A stretch of 6,530 bases of DNA from an uncultured Clostridia bacterium (GTDB lineage Bacteria; Bacillota; Clostridia; Christensenellales; Pumilibacteraceae): the NCBI GenBank assembly GCA_947627075.1, contig CANQUR010000093.1:1-6530 (forward strand), written 5' to 3'. Made by a program: the position numbers and the translations under genes. Under the pieces are notes generated by a model that was given only the letters and a program-made list of their open reading frames with translations, had not been told where the DNA came from and made no database searches. Below are positions 1-4,325 of this stretch, one piece after another; the first letter of the stretch is position 1; each line of letters starts with the position of its first letter.

Positions 1-1
1 T

Positions 2-265
2 GACAGCAACAATGGCAAGTACAGCATAAAGCTTGACGAAAATTATACGTTTGCTTCCAGCGGCGATTATATCGTTCGCATCATTTTGAAAGACAAGGCA
101 GGCAATGAGAGCACGGCATCGTATACCATTACGGTAAGCTCGGTAAAGAGCAACACTCCCGCATCTCTTACAATGCTCAGCACAGTTCTTATTATAGTAG
201 GTGTGCTACTCATAATCGGTGTGGTTGTATATCTCATCAGATTCCGCAAGAGGAAGGAAAACTAA
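2..265 (+). CDS. C-terminal end of a membrane-anchored surface protein (5' partial)
   Basis: The open frame enters from the left edge and ends at TAA 263-265, giving 87 visible residues. Residues 1 to about 48 alternate polar and hydrophobic positions and contain the pattern YTFASSGDYIVRI followed by DKAGNESTASYTITV. This is typical of the last strands of bacterial Ig-like or PKD-like domains of extracellular proteins. Residues about 56-79 form one strongly hydrophobic segment rich in Leu, Ile, Val and Gly. A basic tail, RFRKRKEN, follows it. The arrangement predicts an extracellular domain, one C-terminal transmembrane anchor and a short cytoplasmic end. I see no LPXTG sortase motif before the helix. 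The main body and function of the protein lie outside the window, so only location and anchoring can be inferred. A terminator 14 bases after the stop ends this transcription unit. Confidence 0.8.
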   Translation, partial: DSNNGKYSIKLDENYTFASSGDYIVRIILKDKAGNESTASYTITVSSVKSNTPASLTMLSTVLIIVGVLLIIGVVVYLIRFRKRKEN

Positions 266-278
266 TATAAAAAAGACT

Positions 279-314
279 AAAAGGTCCGTAAGAATACAGC
301 TTACGGACTTTTTT
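279..314 (+). terminator. Intrinsic terminator after the surface-protein gene
   Basis: The left arm 279-292 pairs with the right arm 300-313 across a 7-base loop. The inner nine pairs, GTCCGTAAG with CTTACGGAC, are perfect. The outer part is one G-U pair and A-T pairs. The right arm runs into a T-run at 309-314. The A-tract on the left arm could make it partly bidirectional. It separates the upstream gene from the RnlA-like gene. Confidence 0.9.
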
Positions 315-346
315 GTTTTATTAGACAATTTGTGCCTTATATTCGA

Positions 347-375
347 TTGCTTTTTTTCGTATAAAATAGTAAAAT
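347..375 (+). promoter_or_regulatory. Candidate promoter of the RnlA-like gene
   Basis: TTGCTT at 347-352 and TAAAAT at 370-375 are separated by 17 bases. They resemble sigma-A -35 and -10 boxes, with about three of six and five of six matches. The predicted transcription start falls at or next to the ATG at 382, so the mRNA could be leaderless. The region is very AT-rich, so chance matches are likely. A second possible -10, TATAAA at 360-365, lacks a convincing -35 box. Confidence 0.35.
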
Positions 376-381
376 ATATTT

Positions 382-1650
382 ATGGTTCCCATAAGAAAAA
401 ACTACAATAAATGCTGTGAAAGTATATTTTCATCATTTATAGAAAATATAAATAAAAAGAGCAATTATAAGTTAAGGGCTCATAATCCGGCGGACGGCGT
501 CGTTTTGCAGGATCGATACACATTTACCAAAAACAAATATCGTATAAGCATTGTGTATGAAACAAAGGCGCAAGCTTTGATCGTTACGGCACCCGAGGTC
601 GTCATGGATGAAATAGCGTCATTCTTGCCAAGTGAGTTTATAGATCGCGAAAAGTCGAAAAGCGAGCCGAGCTCCGCTGCTCCAAAAAAGAAAGATAGCG
701 GCGAGAAGCAAGGCGCAAAGCAGAGTCCGGACACACAAAAGGCAGGCAACAAGGGAAAGAAAGAGGGTGGCGAGAAGCAAGGCGCACAAAAGCAGAGTCC
801 GGACACACAAAAGGCAGGCGGCAAAGGAAAGAAAGAGGGCGGCGAGAAGCAAGGCGCACAAAACGAAAATACTTTTATAGTGAAAAAGGTCTCTACCGAG
901 AAGTTTGAGGAGCTACTTAAGAAGATAAGGGCGAATAAAGATATGAGTTACAAGAAAACGCATATCGACGGAGTTCAAAGGGCATATACGATCAAGACCT
1001 CCAAGGAAAAGGCTGTCCTGAAATATAACGATGACAATATCGAGCTCAACGGAATACGAGGCGACCTTTACAGCGAATTACAGCTTATAATTTCGCAGAT
1101 AAGCGACTATAAAACTGTCATAAAGACGCATATCAAAAACAGCGGAGAGGAAAAACGCGCGAAGGATATAGAACGTCAACTCAAAAAAAAGTTGCCCGCG
1201 GCATATGAATTTTTGTCCGAGCAAGCCAAGCTCGATCTTTCGATAGGTATCATCGACATAAACAATTCCGCAGTAGTGTTGTCCGATTATTCGATGTTGC
1301 TCATACCGTGCTTCCGCGGGCTCGAAAGGCTCATTTTCGACCTTCAGCACGCACAGGGGATCGTCGTCAAGATGATAGGACAGGCTTATGAAAAAGAGGA
1401 CGGCAAGTATGTGCTTAAGGTGGGATATCGCAAAAAGATCCCGTCGGTGATCTATGCCGAGGTCATGGCTTCGCTGTATACCGAATATTTTCTTCAACGC
1501 AATTTTTACGCCCATTCCGACGGCGGTTACGATAATATAAGTCGAATAATTTCCGACAAAAAGCAGGTACAGAATATCTTCAATAATATCTTGGAAGTCA
1601 TAAATTACAACTGTAAAAAGCTTAAAGAGATAGGCTTTAGTATAAAATAA
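382..1650 (+). CDS. RnlA-family (RNase LS-like) HEPN ribonuclease toxin, solitary
   Basis: This 422-residue protein matches the plan of E. coli RnlA, the mRNA-cleaving toxin of the RnlA-RnlB system that acts against phage T4. Residues about 20-85 look like the N-terminal TBP-like domain. Residues about 107-160 are a repeat linker rich in Lys, Gly, Glu and Gln. Residues about 164-245 resemble the second repeat domain, including KYNDDNIELNG. Residues about 255-422 are the HEPN/Dmd-binding domain. Within it, DYSMLLIPCFRGLERLI parallels DYCMLLYPELRTIEGVL of E. coli RnlA (recalled from memory). RNFYAH (R373-H378) is an Rx4H catalytic motif, and NISRIISD follows it as in RnlA. E315 is 58 residues before R373; the recalled E. 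coli triad E258/R318/H323 has a spacing of 60. The protein is longer than RnlA (about 357 aa) mainly because of the linker. No rnlB-like gene lies on either side, and terminators bracket the gene. ATG 382 is the first possible start because TAA lies in frame at 370-372. It has no Shine-Dalgarno site; ATG 604 would remove the N-terminal domain. RNase activity is inferred from the family. Confidence 0.78.
   Translation: MVPIRKNYNKCCESIFSSFIENINKKSNYKLRAHNPADGVVLQDRYTFTKNKYRISIVYETKAQALIVTAPEVVMDEIASFLPSEFIDREKSKSEPSSAAPKKKDSGEKQGAKQSPDTQKAGNKGKKEGGEKQGAQKQSPDTQKAGGKGKKEGGEKQGAQNENTFIVKKVSTEKFEELLKKIRANKDMSYKKTHIDGVQRAYTIKTSKEKAVLKYNDDNIELNGIRGDLYSELQLIISQISDYKTVIKTHIKNSGEEKRAKDIERQLKKKLPAAYEFLSEQAKLDLSIGIIDINNSAVVLSDYSMLLIPCFRGLERLIFDLQHAQGIVVKMIGQAYEKEDGKYVLKVGYRKKIPSVIYAEVMASLYTEYFLQRNFYAHSDGGYDNISRIISDKKQVQNIFNNILEVINYNCKKLKEIGFSIK
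700..863 (+). repeat. Coding tandem repeat, two full units and one partial
   Basis: Unit 1 spans 700-768 (69 bases), unit 2 spans 769-840 (72 bases) and a partial third copy spans 841-863. The two full units differ by one CAA insertion in unit 2 and four base changes. The first 23 bases of unit 2 and of the partial copy are identical. Each unit encodes GEKQGA(Q)KQSPDTQKAG followed by (N/G)KGKKEG, a hydrophilic and probably disordered stretch. The low divergence suggests a recent duplication, and the lengths keep the reading frame. It lies between the N-terminal and second domains of the RnlA-like protein. Confidence 0.93.
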
Positions 1651-1669
1651 AATATAAAGAGCGTTACGC

Positions 1670-1704
1670 AAGGGACCGTAAGGATGATTACGGCTCCTTT
1701 TTTG
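1670..1704 (+). terminator. Intrinsic terminator after the RnlA-like gene
   Basis: The arms 1670-1681 and 1688-1699 pair around the 6-base loop GGATGA. The six loop-proximal pairs (CCGTAA with TTACGG) are perfect. One A-C mismatch and a G-U pair follow, then more pairs. T-run 1698-1703 completes the signal. It starts about 20 bases after the stop codon and isolates the RnlA-like gene from the murB operon. Confidence 0.82.
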
Positions 1705-1768
1705 TTGTGTATAAAAAGGAGCAGACCAAAAATCCTTCACATTTCGCCTCGAAAATAAATAGAATATA

Positions 1769-1774
1769 TATAAT
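1769..1774 (+). promoter_or_regulatory. Candidate -10 box for the murB operon
   Basis: A perfect TATAAT lies 74 bases before the murB start, after the upstream terminator, so some promoter is expected here. No good -35 box sits at 16-18 bases upstream; the nearest weak candidates are off-spacing. A rival pair, TTGAAA 1818-1823 and TAGAAT 1841-1846 with a 17-base spacer, is closer to consensus overall. It would start transcription inside the murB coding sequence, so it is less plausible. Confidence 0.3.
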
Positions 1775-1836
1775 CGAAGAATAAGCGATAAAATTTTGTT
1801 TTTGCGCGCTTAAACGATTGAAAAATTATTTCAAAT

Positions 1837-1840
1837 GGAG
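1837..1840 (+). promoter_or_regulatory. Ribosome binding site of murB
   Basis: GGAG lies eight bases before ATG 1849. This fixes the start, since the overlapping ATG at 1835 is in another frame and has no similar site. Confidence 0.7.
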
Positions 1841-1848
1841 TAGAATAT

Positions 1849-2685
1849 ATGAGGGAAAATGTTTCGTCACTGAAAAACGTTCCGCTTTCCGATTTTTGCA
1901 CATATCATACGGGCGGCAAGGCAAGGTCGCTCAAGATAGTTTACGATATCGAAGGCTTGCTCGAAACAGCTCAAGGCGAATACGTCGTTATAGGTTGCGG
2001 GAGCAAATTGCTCATCTCGGATAAAGGCTTTGACGGAAAGGTGATCCTTATGCGGCTATCTGGGATGAAACTTACCGAAAGCGGAGTGTATGCATATTCG
2101 GGAGTTCCTCTTCCCGCACTGTCACGCTATTGCGAATCAAATTCGTTAAAAGGGCTCGAATGGGCAAGCGGGATCCCGGGTAGCGTCGGTGGTGCCGTAA
2201 AGCTCAACGCGGGTGCGTTTGGGAAAAGCGTTTCGGATGTGCTACGCTACGTCGATGTGCTTAAAAACGGCAAGATCGAACGTTTGCTCCGCAAGGACAT
2301 AACTTTCGGATACAGGACATCGGACATTTCCGACATTATTGTGGGCGCGGAGTTCGAATGCGAAAGGACCGATGAGGATATGTCCGCGCTTCGCAAAAGA
2401 TATTTTTCGCTTCGTCGCGCAACTCAGCCGCGCGGCTTCAGTTGCGGATCGGTATTCAAAAATGCGGAAAAGCCGGCAGGTTGGTATATCGAACAAGCGG
2501 GGTTAAAGGGACTTGCGCAGGGCGGAGCGATCATAAGCGAAAAGCACGCAAACTTTATAATAAATACCGGATTTGCGTCCTCGCAGGACATATTTACGCT
2601 CATAAGAGCGGCAAAGGCAGAGGTAAAAAGCAAATTCGACGTTTCATTGACCGAGGAGGTCATTTATTTGGGAGAGTTTTATTAG
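1849..2685 (+). CDS. murB: UDP-N-acetylenolpyruvoylglucosamine reductase
   Basis: MurB is a cytoplasmic FAD enzyme. It reduces UDP-GlcNAc-enolpyruvate with NADPH to UDP-MurNAc, the second committed step of peptidoglycan precursor synthesis. The 278-residue protein shows the family motifs in order. GCGSKLLISD (49-58) and GIPGSVGGAVKLNAGAFG (108-125) belong to the FAD-binding PCMH-type fold. FGYRTSD carries the predicted catalytic Arg156. GSVFKN carries the predicted proton-donor Ser201. IEQAGLKG is at 214-221, SEKHANFIIN at 230-239, and LTEEVIYLG at 267-275 carries the predicted catalytic Glu270. The length fits the shorter type II MurB of Gram-positive bacteria. The FAD motif has Lys53 where Asn is usual (GxGSN). 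It is the first gene of the operon, and its TAG is followed at once by the ATG of the PHP gene, which points to translational coupling. Confidence 0.97.
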   Translation: MRENVSSLKNVPLSDFCTYHTGGKARSLKIVYDIEGLLETAQGEYVVIGCGSKLLISDKGFDGKVILMRLSGMKLTESGVYAYSGVPLPALSRYCESNSLKGLEWASGIPGSVGGAVKLNAGAFGKSVSDVLRYVDVLKNGKIERLLRKDITFGYRTSDISDIIVGAEFECERTDEDMSALRKRYFSLRRATQPRGFSCGSVFKNAEKPAGWYIEQAGLKGLAQGGAIISEKHANFIINTGFASSQDIFTLIRAAKAEVKSKFDVSLTEEVIYLGEFY

Positions 2686-3438
2686 ATGCCTGTTATCGGT
2701 GATTACCATACCCATACCGTATTCAGCCATGGCCACGGCAGTATCGAGGATAATGTCAAGGCGGCTATAAGTTGCGGTCTTAAGGAGATCGGGATAACCG
2801 ACCATGGATTTTGGCATGACTTTTACGGCGTCAGACGAATGGATCTCAATGCGATGATAGACGAGGTAAAGAGATTGAGAAGCCAATATCCTCAAATCAA
2901 GATATATCTTGGGCTCGAAACCAACCTTGTGGACGAAAACGGACGCGTGGATATCGAGGAGACCGATTCCGATTGGATGGATATAATGATATGCGGCTAT
3001 CATAAGTGTACAAGCACTTCCTCCATAAAGGAGTATTTCAATTTTGCATTACCGAATTTCGTAAGCGGATTAACGAAATTTTCGGCAAAACAGGTCGTCA
3101 AAAACACCGATGCCTATATAAAGGCGCTTGAAAGATACAAAATAGATATAATATCGCACCCTAATTACGGCATAAAGACCGATGTAAAAGAGATCGCAAA
3201 GGCGGCTGCACATTACGGCACATTTTTGGAATTAAACGGCAAAAAAGTGTCGATGACCGATGATGAGATCATGGCTATCCTCGATACGGGAGTAAATTTG
3301 ATAATCGACTCGGATGCTCATTCGCCCGAAAGAGTGGGATATTTCGGTGTACCTCTATCATATGTGAGCAGACTGAATATACCGGTGGACAGGATCGCAA
3401 ATTTCAATAAACTACCTGTTTTCAGGAGACAGAGATGA
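2686..3438 (+). CDS. PHP-domain metal-dependent phosphoesterase (YcdX/HisK-like)
   Basis: This 250-residue protein is a single PHP domain, a TIM-barrel-like fold that binds a cluster of metal ions and hydrolyses phosphoesters. All expected metal ligands are visible: H8 and H10 in DYHTHT, H15 or H17 in SHGHGS, H40 in TDHG, E78 in LGLETN, H106 in CGYHK, H158 in SHP, and D210 and H212 in DSDAH. The substrate is unknown. Histidinol-phosphatase activity is possible, but no histidine genes are nearby. A cytoplasmic location is likely, since there is no signal peptide or membrane helix. The ATG directly abuts the murB stop; GGAGAG at 2671-2676 is the probable ribosome site. The AGGAGG at 2654-2659 is too distant and is part of murB coding. 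The end overlaps whiA by four bases. A PHP gene after murB is a usual part of this cluster in Clostridia, so an undefined role linked to cell-wall or division metabolism is plausible. Confidence 0.9.
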   Translation: MPVIGDYHTHTVFSHGHGSIEDNVKAAISCGLKEIGITDHGFWHDFYGVRRMDLNAMIDEVKRLRSQYPQIKIYLGLETNLVDENGRVDIEETDSDWMDIMICGYHKCTSTSSIKEYFNFALPNFVSGLTKFSAKQVVKNTDAYIKALERYKIDIISHPNYGIKTDVKEIAKAAAHYGTFLELNGKKVSMTDDEIMAILDTGVNLIIDSDAHSPERVGYFGVPLSYVSRLNIPVDRIANFNKLPVFRRQR

Positions 3439-4313
3439 AAGAACTCACGATAAAGGCAAAGGACGAAATTGCGATTGTGCAAGAAAAAGAATGTTGCAAC
3501 ACCGCTTTGCTGTCGGCGCTCATTCATTCGGCGGGTTCGATCTCATTCAGCAGTGAGGGAGTGGGAGTGTACATTTCCAGCGAAAGTCAAAGCGTAGTCG
3601 CGTTGGCGGACGAGCTTATAAGGCAGCTTTATGACGAAAAAGGCAAATTGACCAAGACCGACTATGAGGTACGCGGAGAGTTTGTCCTTAATATGCTTTT
3701 CGATCTCGGTATCCTTACATATTACGGAGAGGAGATCGGAGCTATGGCGGGTATAAACGGCTTCGTGGTGGCAGACGAATGTTGCGCAAAAAATTATTTG
3801 AAGGGACTGTTCCTCGGTTCGGGCAGCGTTTCGGTCTCAAAGAAATATCATCTCGAAATGACCTTTTCCACGAGCGACATGGCGGATGACGTGTGCGCGC
3901 TCATAGGGAATTTCGATATAATCGCGCGGTCTACTTCGAGGAAGGATAAATACGTCGTATATATAAAGAGTAGTGAGGCAATAAGCGATTTTCTTGCACT
4001 GATAGGCGCGAACAAGGCGGTTCTCGAGCTAAACAACATGGCGGCGCTCAGAATGGTCAATATGTACACGAATAGGCGCATAAATTGCGACCTCGCAAAT
4101 GCCGACAAGGTGGTCGAGACAAGTTTAAGACAGGTGACCGCAATAAAAAAGATATTGCCGTCGTTAAAGGATGAAAAACTTCTCGCTACGGCGAAGGCGA
4201 GGATAGAAAATCCGGACGCAAGCTATGAGGGGCTTGCCGAACTTATAGGAGTAAGCAAGGGCTGCATAAAATACAGATTAAATAAACTCTTGGAAATGGC
4301 AAACGAAAGTTAA
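3435..4313 (+). CDS. whiA: DNA-binding protein WhiA
   Basis: WhiA has an N-terminal domain related to LAGLIDADG homing endonucleases and a C-terminal helix-turn-helix. In Streptomyces it controls sporulation genes; in Bacillus it affects cell division and chromosome segregation. In this 292-residue protein, YLKGLFLGSGSVSVSKKYHL (121-140) matches the family's FLRGAFLAGGSVN-type segment. TNRRINCDLANADKVV precedes a linker with RQVTAIKKI, and residues about 263-288 (EGLAELIGVSKGCIKYRLNKL) form the helix-turn-helix. It is slightly shorter than the common 305-325 residues. ATG 3435 overlaps the stop of the PHP gene as ATGA. GGAG at 3425-3428, six bases upstream, supports this start and suggests translational coupling. 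Endonuclease activity is not expected, because the family lacks the catalytic acidic residues. In many Clostridia rapZ and yvcK precede whiA; they do not here. Confidence 0.95.
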   Translation: MKELTIKAKDEIAIVQEKECCNTALLSALIHSAGSISFSSEGVGVYISSESQSVVALADELIRQLYDEKGKLTKTDYEVRGEFVLNMLFDLGILTYYGEEIGAMAGINGFVVADECCAKNYLKGLFLGSGSVSVSKKYHLEMTFSTSDMADDVCALIGNFDIIARSTSRKDKYVVYIKSSEAISDFLALIGANKAVLELNNMAALRMVNMYTNRRINCDLANADKVVETSLRQVTAIKKILPSLKDEKLLATAKARIENPDASYEGLAELIGVSKGCIKYRLNKLLEMANES

Positions 4314-4325
4314 GGGAGAGAGGAT

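Noticed and set aside
219..410. 63-residue + strand open frame across the first terminator
   Set aside because: It crosses the end of one gene, a terminator hairpin and the next start. It has no ribosome site and no protein-like features.
480..861. Three overlapping minus-strand open frames, 73-114 residues, rich in Cys, Leu and Phe
   Set aside because: They are opposite the Lys/Gly/Glu-rich repeat of the RnlA-like gene. The repeat keeps several antisense frames open, and the apparent Cys-Leu-rich proteins are translations of its complement.
1716..1737. Small hairpin AAGGA/TCCTT between the terminator and murB
   Set aside because: It has only five pairs with a long loop; this is within chance expectation for an AT-rich spacer.
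1078..1740. 220-residue minus-strand open frame, considered as an antitoxin opposite the toxin
   Set aside because: It lies almost wholly antisense to the conserved HEPN coding sequence, has no recognisable family motif and no clear ribosome site. It shows no resemblance to RnlB that I can see.
2654..2670. AGGAGGT followed by TTG as an earlier start for the PHP gene
   Set aside because: The TTG at 2668 is in the same frame as murB and meets TAG at 2683-2685, so it cannot extend the PHP protein.
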